Shown here: positions 7,953-15,745 of the stretch, one piece after another
How positions within the stretch are numbered: the stretch's first letter is position 1
Layout of the letters: each line of letters begins with the position of its first letter
Assembly (NCBI GenBank): GCA_947474705.1
Contig: CANJJS010000018.1
Location: 1-64,000, forward strand
Length of the DNA: 64,000 nucleotides
Reading direction: 5' to 3'
Origin: Acetobacteraceae bacterium
Lineage (GTDB): Bacteria > Pseudomonadota > Alphaproteobacteria > Acetobacterales > Acetobacteraceae
Program-made: the position numbers and the translations under genes
Notes under the pieces: generated by a model
What the model was told of the DNA's origin: nothing
The model's input: only the letters and a program-made list of their open reading frames with translations
Databases searched by the model: none

Positions 7953-8786
7953 TCAGGGCAATCCCGTGCCCGGCACCGCCACACGGACAAATTCGATCTT
8001 TCCGTCTGTTTTTCCGGCGCGATCCGGCCCGCTGCCCGGCGCCGTGCACACGAACAATGTCCGGCGATCCTCCCCGCCCAGCATGCACGCATACGCGTTC
8101 CGTCCGAGAACCGGGATGGTGTCGGAAATGGCGCCGCCCCGGAGGACCCGGACCACGCGGTTGCCGCGGGGGTCGGCGACCCAGATCCCGCCTTCCGCGT
8201 CGAGGCAGATGCCATCGGGAAACAGATTGTCCGCCGCGGCAAACACACGGCGGTTTGACAGGCCGCCATCGGGCGCGATGTCGAATTCGGTGAGGCGGTT
8301 GCCCATGGTTTCGCCGACGATCAGACTCTGGCCGTCCGGCGTTATGACCATGCCGTTTGGGAACCGCATATCCTCCGCCACGACCGAGACCGTGCCGTCG
8401 GGATCGACCCGCGCCAGCTTCGCCGGTTTGGCGTCCTCTCCCTTATAACGTTCGTAACCGAAGTTTCCGACATAGGCACGGCCAAGGGAATCCACGGTCA
8501 TGTCGTTACAGGGACCGCCCGCGATGGCCGACAGATCGGCATGGACCGTCAGCCCATGGTTCCCCATCCGCAGCAGTTTCCGGTCGTGCATCGACACAAC
8601 GAGCAAGGACCCATCGGGCATCCAGCCAAGCCCGGAGGGGCATTGCGGCACCGTCGCCAGGGTTTCCGCCTGTCCGTCCTGGCCAACGGCGACGACCCGG
8701 TAATTGTGGAAATCCGAAAACCAAAGCCGCCCGTCGTGCCAGCGCGGCCCTTCGGGAAATGTCAGACCGTCAAGTAGCGTTTCCAT
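7953..8786 (-). CDS. SMP-30/gluconolactonase family sugar-lactone hydrolase
   Basis: 277 residues forming the six-bladed propeller of the SMP-30/LRE family. Typical strings are LLDGLTFPEGPRWHDGRLWFSD at the start (the Glu of FPEGPR binds the metal), RFPNGMVITPDG (metal-binding Asn) and DNLFPDGICLDAEGGIWVAD (metal-binding Asp). It likely hydrolyses a sugar or aldonic lactone with a divalent metal. Last gene of a minus-strand run of five (11861 to 7953). The upstream neighbour, 18 bases away, is a 3-hydroxyisobutyrate-dehydrogenase-like enzyme, so the pair may work on the same sugar-acid or hydroxy-acid pathway. Confidence 0.88.
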   Translation of the reverse strand: METLLDGLTFPEGPRWHDGRLWFSDFHNYRVVAVGQDGQAETLATVPQCPSGLGWMPDGSLLVVSMHDRKLLRMGNHGLTVHADLSAIAGGPCNDMTVDSLGRAYVGNFGYERYKGEDAKPAKLARVDPDGTVSVVAEDMRFPNGMVITPDGQSLIVGETMGNRLTEFDIAPDGGLSNRRVFAAADNLFPDGICLDAEGGIWVADPRGNRVVRVLRGGAISDTIPVLGRNAYACMLGGEDRRTLFVCTAPGSGPDRAGKTDGKIEFVRVAVPGTGLP

Positions 8787-8804
8787 CTCGTCCGCTCCCG
8801 ATTT

Positions 8805-9707
8805 TCAGGATTTTTCGCCAGGATCCAGGCTGACACCAGTCAGGTTTTCGTAAACCTTCACCACCGCCGAGCCTTCCTGTTTGTTCAATCCCGCCGCCCG
8901 CGCCATTTGATAGACCTGCTGGGACACGTTCGCGAGCAGCACGGGCACGCCCAGTTGCTTGGCGAAGGCCGTTTCCAGTTCCTGGTCTTTATACGAGATA
9001 TCGACGGTTCCCGAAGGGCTGAAATCTCGGCTGAGCATGCGGCCGCCGCGCATCCGCAGCGCGAAGGAATCGCCCGAACTGACCTTCAACATCTCGAACA
9101 ATTGCTGAAGATCGAGGCCCGCTTTCGCGCCCATCACCAGCCCTTCGGCGACCGCGACCGTGGTGACCTGCAACAACATGTTGTTGATCAGCTTCATCGC
9201 GATTCCGTTGCCGAGCCCGCCGGCATGGAAAATATTGCCGCCCATGGCGTTGAACAGATCGAGGCATTTTTCATAAACCGCCTTGTCGCCGCCAACGATA
9301 ATCGACAGCGATCCATCGGATGCGCCCTTGATTCCGCCGCTGACCGGCGCGTCGATCAGGGCGATGCCGTTTTCCGCGAGGCGGGCGGCGAGTTCGCGCA
9401 ATTTGAACGGATCCACCGTGCTCATGCAGATCGCGATATGTCCGGCGCTCGCCCCGCGCGAGAATCCGGTCTCTCCGGCGATCACCGCTTCGGCCTGCGC
9501 GGTGGTTTCGACCATGCAGATGGAGCGGGTGGTTTCCTTGGCCACGGCGCTGGCCGAGGCGGCGACGTCCGCGCCGGCTTCCGCCAAGGCCTGGACCTTG
9601 CGCGGGTCGAGGTCGTGGACGACCAGTTTCACGCCCGCCTTAAGAAGATTGCGCGCCATCGGCCCGCCCATGTTGCCGAGCCCGACAAATCCGACTTTTT
9701 CCGACAT
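8805..9707 (-). CDS. NAD(P)-dependent beta-hydroxyacid dehydrogenase (3-hydroxyisobutyrate dehydrogenase family)
   Basis: 300 residues, the family's normal length. The dinucleotide motif VGFVGLGNMGGPMARNLL is at residues 5-22. The substrate-binding string DAPVSGGIKGA is at 119-129 and the catalytic Lys172 lies in GNGIAMKLINNMLL. It could be a 3-hydroxyisobutyrate, tartronate semialdehyde or related reductase; sequence does not decide. The ribosome binding site GAGGAAA precedes the ATG. It is followed 18 bases later by the SMP-30 hydrolase gene, suggesting co-transcription. Confidence 0.9.
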   Translation of the reverse strand: MSEKVGFVGLGNMGGPMARNLLKAGVKLVVHDLDPRKVQALAEAGADVAASASAVAKETTRSICMVETTAQAEAVIAGETGFSRGASAGHIAICMSTVDPFKLRELAARLAENGIALIDAPVSGGIKGASDGSLSIIVGGDKAVYEKCLDLFNAMGGNIFHAGGLGNGIAMKLINNMLLQVTTVAVAEGLVMGAKAGLDLQQLFEMLKVSSGDSFALRMRGGRMLSRDFSPSGTVDISYKDQELETAFAKQLGVPVLLANVSQQVYQMARAAGLNKQEGSAVVKVYENLTGVSLDPGEKS

Positions 9708-9770
9708 CGAAGTTTCCTCGCCACGTTTCCCGGGGAACTGAACACCGGGTGGGCGCGCCGCGCAAACCCG

Positions 9771-10439
9771 TCAGGTGGTGGGCCAACGCTGAAGCGCGTC
9801 GATGCCGGCCTCCGTCAGCCGGTACAGGCCACGGTCTACCCGCTCGAACCACCCGTAAACATTCCGCAACAAGATACTGGCGGCGTCCGGCGCCCGCGCC
9901 TTTAAGTCCTTGGGCCGTGTCGGCGCGGATCGCATCGCCGCGGCACAGACCAGTGCCTGTTGCCGATAGACCGTCATGACGGGTTGGCGGGTCGAGCCTC
10001 CGGTCGCGGGATCGCCGATTCGTCCGCTGTGTTCGCGTATCAATTTTTTGCGTTTTTTGTCGTCGGGGCGGGGCTTGTAAGGCCCAGGCTCGGCGAGGAT
10101 TTGGACCTGGCCGGTGGTGGTGGAGACGGCGAGAAGGCCAACGCCCAAAAGGCGGCATAATCGGACGGCGCGGCGGTCTGTATCGCGTCCTTTTCGGGTT
10201 TGACGCACGGCGAGCCAAACCTCGTCCGCCGCGCGCATCCGGTCCACGCCTTGCAGGAGCAGTTCGAGGTTGAAGGTCATTTTCAGTTCGCCGATGACCA
10301 GCCGACGCGGTTCTTCATCGCGTATCGCCACTAGGTCGCAGCCATGTATTTCGCCTTTGACCGCGAACCCCTGGGCTTCCAGAAAGGCCTTCACGGGCGC
10401 GTAGAGCGATGTTTCAGGTTCGCGCGCGTGTTTCGCCAT
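9771..10439 (-). CDS. DUF2161 protein, PD-(D/E)XK nuclease-like fold
   Basis: 222 residues. The N-terminal SLYAPVKAFLEAQGFAVKGEI, GCDLVAIRDEEPRRLVIGELKM and the following LLLQGVDRM are characteristic of the alphaproteobacterial DUF2161 family, predicted to have a restriction-endonuclease-like core with D and E-x-K as metal ligands (Asp in GCDLVAI, Glu and Lys in IGELKM). A basic middle region, KPRPDDKKRKKLI, and a C-terminal winged-helix-like part follow. Role is unknown; a DNA phosphodiesterase activity is a structural prediction only. It sits between metabolic genes with gaps of 16 and 63 bases, perhaps carried along in the same transcript. Confidence 0.82.
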   Translation of the reverse strand: MAKHAREPETSLYAPVKAFLEAQGFAVKGEIHGCDLVAIRDEEPRRLVIGELKMTFNLELLLQGVDRMRAADEVWLAVRQTRKGRDTDRRAVRLCRLLGVGLLAVSTTTGQVQILAEPGPYKPRPDDKKRKKLIREHSGRIGDPATGGSTRQPVMTVYRQQALVCAAAMRSAPTRPKDLKARAPDAASILLRNVYGWFERVDRGLYRLTEAGIDALQRWPTT

Positions 10440-10455
10440 CGTGGGCCGCTTTTGG

Positions 10456-10902
10456 CTACATCTGTTCGCTTTGCATGAATTCGATCACCTCGCCGTTCGG
10501 TCCCACGACGAAGGCGATTCTGACCTCCACGAGCGGTTCTTCGCTGAGGCGGCGGGAAATCGGTTCGACGCGCGAGACCGCGCCGGCGGCCAAAGCCTGG
10601 GCGTAGGACGCGTCGGTGTCAACTACTTTCAGGCAGAAGTGCAGCAATGCGCCTTCCGTGCGGTCTTCCCAGCGGAACCGGCGGCGTCCTTCCGCCTGGA
10701 CGGTGGAGTTCTGACCGAAGATTTCCACGAACCGGCCGTCGCCCGCGTCGAGAAACGCCGCGCGATCGATCCGGCCGGGGACCGAGAACGGGAAGTGCAC
10801 CCGAAACCCCAGGCCTTCCGTGTAGAACTTAATCGTTTCGTCGAAATCCACCGCGCGAATCGCGACATGGTGGAAGCCGGGCGTGGATCCAAGGCTTTGC
10901 AT
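10456..10902 (-). CDS. VOC-family metalloprotein (glyoxalase/dioxygenase fold), single domain
   Basis: 148 residues from the ATG at 10902 (GAAAGAAGA upstream). The betaalphabetabetabeta repeats of the vicinal oxygen chelate fold are visible: HHVAIRAVDFDETIKFYTEGLG at the start with the first His ligand, and VVGPNGEVIEFMQ at the end with the Glu ligand. The middle His is probably in GALLHFCLKVVD. It begins only 11 bases after a two-domain extradiol-type enzyme, so the two probably act on connected substrates such as aromatic ring-cleavage products. Exact reaction is unknown. Confidence 0.82.
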   Translation of the reverse strand: MQSLGSTPGFHHVAIRAVDFDETIKFYTEGLGFRVHFPFSVPGRIDRAAFLDAGDGRFVEIFGQNSTVQAEGRRRFRWEDRTEGALLHFCLKVVDTDASYAQALAAGAVSRVEPISRRLSEEPLVEVRIAFVVGPNGEVIEFMQSEQM

Positions 10903-10913
10903 GCGGTCTTCTT

Positions 10914-11861
10914 TCAGGGGCTGACGTGGCCGATGAATTTTTCCGGCGGGCGAGTGCCCCATTGGGAGCGCAGCCCTTCCTCGGCGGAAACCAGATTCCC
11001 ACCGTTATGCACGTTCAGCCGGTCGGTGTCAGCCCAGTGCTCGTGCACCCGTCCCCAGGGATCGGCCCAATAGTCGTAGACCTGGCTGCCAAGGAGGTGA
11101 CGGCCGATGCCCCACATGTGGTCGTATTTGCCAAGCCCGTTCAGATATTCGTGACCCATGAAGACATCGTCGATGTCCTGAACCTCGAACGAAAAATGGT
11201 TCAGTCCGGCGCGTTCGTTGCGCATGCAGAAAAACGCGTGATGGTCGACGTAATCGTCGCCCGCGTCGATGCGGCTGAACTGACCGATCAGGTTTTCTTT
11301 TTCGCCGGCGTAAACGTCGTCGGAGCAGACGAGGCCGAGCGTTTCGCGGAACCAGCGGACGGTTTCCTGGTTTTTCGGCGAGCCGAGCACCGCGTGACCT
11401 ATGCGTTTGACGGATGACGGACCGGGGGGAAAGCGGATGACTTCGCCCGCGCGGTTCAGTGGCGCGGCGCCGGAGTTGATGGCCTGGCGCGCGACGCGGA
11501 TGGGTGTCTGGGTTTCGATCCCATGCACGATTTCGATCGTGTAGCCGTTTGGCTCTTTGATCCGCACGCGTTTGCCGCCGCCGGGTTCGTCGATGTTTTC
11601 GACACCGGAGGCACCGGGGGCCTTGGCGATGGATTTCAGGTCGTCCTCGCTGGCGACGGACCAGGCGAAACCGATGAAGCCGGCGTCGCCTTTTTCGGTG
11701 ACGTGGATGTGGTGCGCGGGATCGGTGCCGCGCATGTACAGCGCGTTCGCGGTCCGCGCGGCGCGGGTCATGCCGAAGGCGGTCAGGAATTCTTCCTCGG
11801 CGTCCAGGTCTGGCGAGCGGAGACGCCCGTAAGCGAGGTCGCGTACCTTTATGACCGGCAT
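10914..11861 (-). CDS. Two-domain VOC dioxygenase, extradiol (catechol 2,3-dioxygenase-like)
   Basis: 315 residues, the length of type I extradiol dioxygenases, with two VOC modules. The C-terminal module carries the Fe(II) facial triad: His156 (KRIGHAVLG), His222 (GLNHFSFEVQD) and Glu274 (GRVHEHWAD). The N-terminal module lacks these ligands, as is normal for the family. The enzyme should open a catechol-type ring next to the hydroxyl groups using O2. It is the promoter-proximal gene of the minus-strand run that includes a second VOC protein, DUF2161, a hydroxyacid dehydrogenase and an SMP-30 hydrolase. No ring hydroxylase lies in that run; one occurs at 40359. Confidence 0.86.
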   Translation of the reverse strand: MPVIKVRDLAYGRLRSPDLDAEEEFLTAFGMTRAARTANALYMRGTDPAHHIHVTEKGDAGFIGFAWSVASEDDLKSIAKAPGASGVENIDEPGGGKRVRIKEPNGYTIEIVHGIETQTPIRVARQAINSGAAPLNRAGEVIRFPPGPSSVKRIGHAVLGSPKNQETVRWFRETLGLVCSDDVYAGEKENLIGQFSRIDAGDDYVDHHAFFCMRNERAGLNHFSFEVQDIDDVFMGHEYLNGLGKYDHMWGIGRHLLGSQVYDYWADPWGRVHEHWADTDRLNVHNGGNLVSAEEGLRSQWGTRPPEKFIGHVSP

Positions 11862-11889
11862 GGTTTCACTCCCACGATGATGTGTGTGG

Positions 11890-11942
11890 GACGCTATCGC
11901 CAGGGCGGCGGACGAACAAGTCCGCGCGCTGGCGATAGCGTC
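11890..11942 (-). terminator. Long two-part hairpin just after gcrA
   Basis: GACGCTATCGCCAG (11890-11903) is exactly complementary to CTGGCGATAGCGTC (11929-11942). Inside it, GCGGAC (11908-11913) pairs with GTCCGC (11920-11925). The hairpin starts three bases beyond the gcrA stop codon. There is no T-run on either side, so it may be a transcript-end stabiliser or an intrinsic terminator of the U-less type. It could also be a mobile palindromic repeat. Confidence 0.55.
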
Positions 11943-11945
11943 TGG

Positions 11946-12785
11946 TCAGGCCGCGTCTTCGCGCCGGTCCCGTACGCGGACGTAGGCGACCTTCACATGT
12001 TCCTCGCAGTAGGGCCGTCCTGGTTCGGACACCGAGTCGCAGAAGCGGAAATCCCGGGTACCCGGTTCTCCGATCGGCCAGCAACAAGTGACGACCCGGC
12101 CGTAGGATCGGGGCGCGGTGGCCATGGGGCGCGGCGCGGGGACAGTGCGTACCGGGCTCAGGACCGGGCGTGGCGGCGGTGGTGGTACGGCCACAGGCCG
12201 TGAAATGGTGGGCACCGGGGTTGGAGCCGGAGTCGACTCGACGGCCGGAGTCGCGACGGGGGCCGGTTCGACGGCCGCTATCGCGAAAGGCGCGGGCTCC
12301 TGGGCTGTCCGCGCGACCGGCACCGCCTCGACGGGTGCCAATTCGATGGTTGCCAGCTCCGCTGGGGCGGGCACCAAGGCCGCCGGCAGAGCCTGTATCA
12401 TCGCGACAGGTGCCATCGCGACAGGCGCGATGGGTTCCGGAAGTGGCTCGGGCAGAGCCTCGATCCGCGGCGCGACGGCCACGGGGGCGTCGATCGCGAT
12501 CTCCGGCGGCGGCAACGAGGCGATAAAGGCTGGCTCAGGCTCCCCGTTCGCGCTGGGCAATGGCGGCAAAGTCGGCCCGTCGAGCCGTCGAACCACCGCG
12601 CGGCGCGGCGGGGCGGCGTCTGGGTCGCGCCGGATTGGCGACGGGCGCGCGGGCAAATCAAGCCTGTGCGCTTTCCCGACGATGGCATTCTTCGTCACAC
12701 CCAGCCGGCGCCCAATCTCGGCGGTGGACAATCCCTCCGCCCAAAGACCGCGCAACTGGTCGATAACCTCGTCGCTCCACTCCAT
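11946..12785 (-). CDS. gcrA: GcrA cell-cycle regulator with an enlarged Ala/Pro linker
   Basis: 279 residues from the ATG at 12785 (GGAAAGGG upstream). Residues 1-45 (MEWSDEVIDQLRGLWAEGLSTAEIGRRLGVTKNAIVGKAHRLDL, shown here only as its landmarks MEWSDE, STAEIGRRLG and KNAIVGKAHRL) form the helix-turn-helix that in Caulobacter binds GANTC sites methylated by CcrM. The C-terminal CCWPIGEPGTRDFRFC and YCEEHVKVAY is the sigma70-contacting SID region. Between them lie about 180 residues very rich in Ala, Pro and Val; the Caulobacter protein is only about 170 residues in total. GcrA acts as a transcription activator of cell-cycle genes with RNA polymerase. It is followed by a strong hairpin. Confidence 0.93.
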   Translation of the reverse strand: MEWSDEVIDQLRGLWAEGLSTAEIGRRLGVTKNAIVGKAHRLDLPARPSPIRRDPDAAPPRRAVVRRLDGPTLPPLPSANGEPEPAFIASLPPPEIAIDAPVAVAPRIEALPEPLPEPIAPVAMAPVAMIQALPAALVPAPAELATIELAPVEAVPVARTAQEPAPFAIAAVEPAPVATPAVESTPAPTPVPTISRPVAVPPPPPRPVLSPVRTVPAPRPMATAPRSYGRVVTCCWPIGEPGTRDFRFCDSVSEPGRPYCEEHVKVAYVRVRDRREDAA

Positions 12786-12863
12786 CTTGTGACCCTTTCC
12801 GATCGCAACACAAGATACAGTATAGCGCTCGGGCGTCGGCCTCAATGGGAGAATGGGCCGGTT

Positions 12864-12914
12864 CCACAAAAAGTTGTGGACAACCGAGTCCCTCCCCACA
12901 AAATCTGGGGGAGG
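12864..12914. terminator. Two hairpins between the formamidase-like gene and gcrA
   Basis: CCACAA (12864-12869) pairs with TTGTGG (12874-12879) around AAAG, and CCTCCCC (12891-12897) pairs with GGGGAGG (12908-12914). They lie in the 148-base gap after the stop of the formamidase-like gene on the minus strand and before gcrA. The position fits an end-of-transcript structure upstream of the gcrA promoter. No U-run is present. Confidence 0.35.
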
Positions 12915-12933
12915 GGGCTTCCTTGCCCGAGTG

Positions 12934-13887
12934 TCAGAAAAGCAGCCCTTTCTTGAGCATGCCGTGCACGCCCTTTTCGCCGTTGACGGTTTGGGTGACG
13001 TGGAAATCCACCGCCAGGGAGCAGAACTGGTATGCCTGCTCGCGCGACAGGTTCGACCGTCCCGCGATGAAGGCGATCATCTGGCGCAGTGCCTGCTTCA
13101 TGGCGACGTCCAGATCTTCGTTCATGCCCATGGAGATGAAGTGCGTCGGCGTTTCCGCGCGCGGATGTGCCAACAGCGGCTCCGCGCCGGTCTTTTTGTG
13201 CAAGACCAGGGTGAAGGTGCCGGTCAGGCAAATTTCCAGGGCATTGATGCAGACTTCGCCGTCGCCTTGCACGCCGTGACCGTCGCCGGCGGAGAACAGC
13301 GCGCCGGGGGCCCAGACCGGCAGGAACAGGGTGGAGCCCTGCACCAGCTCTTTATTGTCCAGGTTGCCGCCGTGCTCGCGGGGCTGGATCGTGGAGATCG
13401 TCCCGTAGCGCGGTTGCGGGGCCACGCCCATGACGCCGAAGAAGGGCGCGAGAGTTAGTTCCGTGCCCCAGGGCAGCCGGCAGGTGCCTTTGGCGCGATC
13501 CACGGGAATGTGGCTCAAATAGCGGTCGGGGAAGTCTTCCGGGAGCGTGCCGGCCAAGGGGCGGAACCCGCAATAGCCCCAATCGTTGCCGATTTCGATT
13601 TTGTCGATGCGGACTTCCAGCATGTCGCCGGGTTCGGCGCCGGCGACTCCGACGGGTCCGGTCAGGATATGTCCGCCGGCGCGGTGGATATTGGACGCGT
13701 GGATCGCCGCCAAAGCGGGGGGGATCGTAAAGCCCGATCCCGGCGGCGGCATGACTTCCGGCGCACCGGAGACGCATTCCAGTGTGACGGTGTCACCGGA
13801 ATTCACTGTGATCAGAGGGGGGTAGTTCGCGTCGAACGTGCCCCAGCGGGCGGTTGCCGGACCGGCTGACAGACGATGCGTGGCCAT
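12934..13887 (-). CDS. Acetamidase/formamidase family amidohydrolase
   Basis: 317 residues from the ATG at 13887 (GAGGGG upstream). Family strings include WGTFDANYPPLITVNSGDT at the N-terminus, HILTGPVGVAGAEPGDML, RPLAGTLPEDFP, GGNLDNKEL and SAGDGHGVQGDGEVC. These give the FmdA/AmdA beta-sandwich enzyme with metal-binding His and Asp residues. It hydrolyses a short amide (formamide or acetamide) to ammonia and the acid. It is shorter than classical FmdA (about 400 residues), in line with the compact acetamidase group. No amide transporter is adjacent. It is the middle gene of a loosely spaced minus-strand set with tatA and gcrA. Confidence 0.9.
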   Translation of the reverse strand: MATHRLSAGPATARWGTFDANYPPLITVNSGDTVTLECVSGAPEVMPPPGSGFTIPPALAAIHASNIHRAGGHILTGPVGVAGAEPGDMLEVRIDKIEIGNDWGYCGFRPLAGTLPEDFPDRYLSHIPVDRAKGTCRLPWGTELTLAPFFGVMGVAPQPRYGTISTIQPREHGGNLDNKELVQGSTLFLPVWAPGALFSAGDGHGVQGDGEVCINALEICLTGTFTLVLHKKTGAEPLLAHPRAETPTHFISMGMNEDLDVAMKQALRQMIAFIAGRSNLSREQAYQFCSLAVDFHVTQTVNGEKGVHGMLKKGLLF

Positions 13888-13974
13888 GTGTACCCCTCGT
13901 TCGCGGTTTATGCTGCAACAGCTAACCAGCATTTTCCGCGACGGGGTAGTGGTCTCCGGTCAGATTTTCGGATG

Positions 13975-14217
13975 TCAGGCGCGTTCTTTCGCGCCATCCC
14001 GCGCGGCGGCGGTTTTGCCGTCAGGGCCGGGGATCGAGCCCGCCGGTTTGGCCGCGGCGTCCTCCATCGAGGCATCGTCGGGTTCGGCCATGTTCTTTTT
14101 GAAGGATTTGATCCCTTTGGCGAAATCGCCCATCAGACTGCTGACTTTTCCACCGCCGAACAGCAGCAGAACCACCAGAAGCACGACGGCCCAGTGCCAA
14201 ATGCTGAAACTGCCCAT
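13975..14217 (-). CDS. tatA: Sec-independent protein translocase TatA
   Basis: 80 residues from the ATG at 14217, preceded by GGAGGACTC. The transmembrane segment ([15 protein letters not shown]) is followed by the FGGGK hinge, an amphipathic helix ([19 protein letters not shown]) and a charged tail, the full TatA layout. With TatB and TatC it would form the twin-arginine translocon in the inner membrane for folded proteins. tatB and tatC are not adjacent here, so this may be a separate tatA copy or a split operon. Two solute-binding proteins in this window carry RR-type signal peptides and are candidate clients. Confidence 0.92.
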   Translation of the reverse strand: MGSFSIWHWAVVLLVVLLLFGGGKVSSLMGDFAKGIKSFKKNMAEPDDASMEDAAAKPAGSIPGPDGKTAAARDGAKERA

Positions 14218-14545
14218 GAGTCCTCCATCGTGCCCGTGCGTCCGGGTCTGGCCGCGCCAGCCGGGTGCCCGGTAAATGGCGCGCCCGGCGCCGGGATGCA
14301 AGCGGGCATCCGCGGAAGCGTGGATGACACGTTAATATTTTGGCTGTCGCGCGACGATTCGTTGCCGTGGGCTCGCCAAGCGGATAACGTCCGCGCGCGG
14401 TCCCATCCCGGCCAAGACAACGATGCCGGGAATACCGCGGAGGGAGGGCGTCGCGGTACGGATTTCGCCGTCGCGCCCCTGTGCAACAGGGTGGTCTGGC
14501 TGGGGTTCCGAAAGGGCCGCCCGCGACCGGAAAGGCGACACGACG
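14218..14545. other. Divergent intergenic region tatA / cold-shock gene
   Basis: 328 bases without a convincing gene. It must hold the promoters of tatA (minus) and the cold-shock gene (plus). The string TTAATATTTTGG near 14330 is the only AT-rich patch. A small hairpin, CCCTG-TGCAA-CAGGG, lies at 14477-14491, inside the presumed long 5' leader of the cold-shock mRNA. Cold-shock mRNAs often have structured leaders, but no thermosensor can be claimed from this alone. Confidence 0.5.
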
Positions 14546-14755
14546 ATGCCCACTGGCACCGTGAAATGGTTCAACGCGACCAAAGGTTATGGTTTCATCG
14601 GTCCGGACAGCGGCGGTAAGGACATTTTTGTCCATATCAGCGCCGTGCAGAAGGCGGGGATGCGGACCCTGAACGAGGGGCAGAAATTGTCCTTCGAGAT
14701 CGAACAGCAACCCAATGGCCGCGCGGCGGCGATCGATCTTGGGGAGTCCGGTTGA
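14546..14755 (+). CDS. CspA-family cold-shock protein
   Basis: 69 residues, a single cold-shock domain. RNP1 is KGYGFIG at 13-19 and RNP2 DIFVHIS at 26-32, inside the standard [15 protein letters not shown] start. It binds single-stranded RNA/DNA and melts mRNA secondary structure in the cytoplasm. The start is confirmed by homology of the first residues ([10 protein letters not shown]) and AAAGG upstream. It stands alone with a long upstream region. Confidence 0.96.
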   Translation: MPTGTVKWFNATKGYGFIGPDSGGKDIFVHISAVQKAGMRTLNEGQKLSFEIEQQPNGRAAAIDLGESG

Positions 14756-14883
14756 TACGCCGGGCTCATTCGCGCGTGGATGGGTTTGCCTGGGGCGACC
14801 CCGCGCACGGCGCGGGCGATCGCCGGGGCTTGCGCGACGGGTAAGGGTCCTCTAGGCAAAGGTTGAATTCGGGATGGGCCGCG

Positions 14884-15564
14884 ATGAGTCATACCCTGGA
14901 AGAGCGCGCTCGTTCGCGGCGCATGCCAGGCGCCACACCTGAGGTTGCCTTGGATGCGGCGGCGATTCGCGATGCATACCGGCGATGGTCGGGTTTTTAC
15001 GATGTCGTTTTCGGCGGCGTTTCCTCCGCGGGGCGTAAGCGAGCGGCTGACCTGGTGAATCGGTTGCCGGGCCGGATCGTCCTGGAGGTTGGGGTCGGTA
15101 CCGGCCTCGCGTTGCCGCGTTACGCGCCGGACAAGCGGATCACCGGGATCGATCTCTCCACGGAGATGCTGGCGTTGGCTCGCCGCCGGGTCGAAGAACT
15201 CGATCTGCGCAATGTCGATGGCCTCCTGGAGATGGATGCGGAGGCGACGGAGTTCGCGGATGGCCAGTTCGATACGGCGGTCGCGATGTTCGTGGCGTCT
15301 GTCGTGCCGAATCCTCGCCAGTTGCTGACGGAATTGCGCCGGGTCGTGAAACCGGGCGGCGATATTCTGTTCGTCAACCATTTCGCGGCCCAGGGCGGGC
15401 CGCGCTGGTGGGTGGAACGGGCGATGGCGCCGATGTCGCGGAGGCTTGGATGGCATCCCGATTTCGCGATCGAGGCCTTGTTCGACGCGGCGGAGATCGC
15501 CGGGATCGAAACCAGCCCGGTCCCGCCGTTCGGCATTTTCACGTTGGTGCGGCTGCGCAACTGA
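14884..15564 (+). CDS. Class I SAM methyltransferase, PmtA-like (possible phosphatidylethanolamine N-methyltransferase)
   Basis: 226 residues from the ATG at 14884; another in-frame ATG lies at 14863 and cannot be excluded. SAM-binding motif I is VLEVGVGTGLALP, then GIDLSTEMLALARRR, DGQFDTAVAMFVASVVPNP and LLTELRRVVKPGGDILFVNHF. The N-terminal YRRWSGFYDVVFGGVSSAGRKRA resembles the Rhodobacter-type PmtA, which methylates phosphatidylethanolamine to phosphatidylcholine at the inner membrane surface. The resemblance is from recognition of pattern, so a ubiquinone-type or other methyltransferase is possible. A hairpin follows about 60 bases after the stop. Confidence 0.8.
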   Translation: MSHTLEERARSRRMPGATPEVALDAAAIRDAYRRWSGFYDVVFGGVSSAGRKRAADLVNRLPGRIVLEVGVGTGLALPRYAPDKRITGIDLSTEMLALARRRVEELDLRNVDGLLEMDAEATEFADGQFDTAVAMFVASVVPNPRQLLTELRRVVKPGGDILFVNHFAAQGGPRWWVERAMAPMSRRLGWHPDFAIEALFDAAEIAGIETSPVPPFGIFTLVRLRN

Positions 15565-15621
15565 AGCGGCGCGGCAAGGTGTTTGTAACCAGTGCCCGGC
15601 CAATGTGTCGGTATCCTTTAC

Positions 15622-15651
15622 GGCCCACACCCAAGGGTGGATGCGTGGGCC
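15622..15651 (+). terminator. Hairpin downstream of the methyltransferase gene
   Basis: GGCCCAC (15622-15628) pairs with GTGGGCC (15645-15651), with an inner ACCC-AA-GGGT stem in the same loop. It lies 58 bases after the methyltransferase stop codon and 95 before the next start. No T-run follows. Confidence 0.4.
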
Positions 15652-15745
15652 ATGAAATCAACGGCTTACGGCGCGGCATGGAAATTGCTACGCTGATCAA
15701 GGCAAGCCTGATCGCGGATTTGGCGATATTGACGGAGCGATTGCG

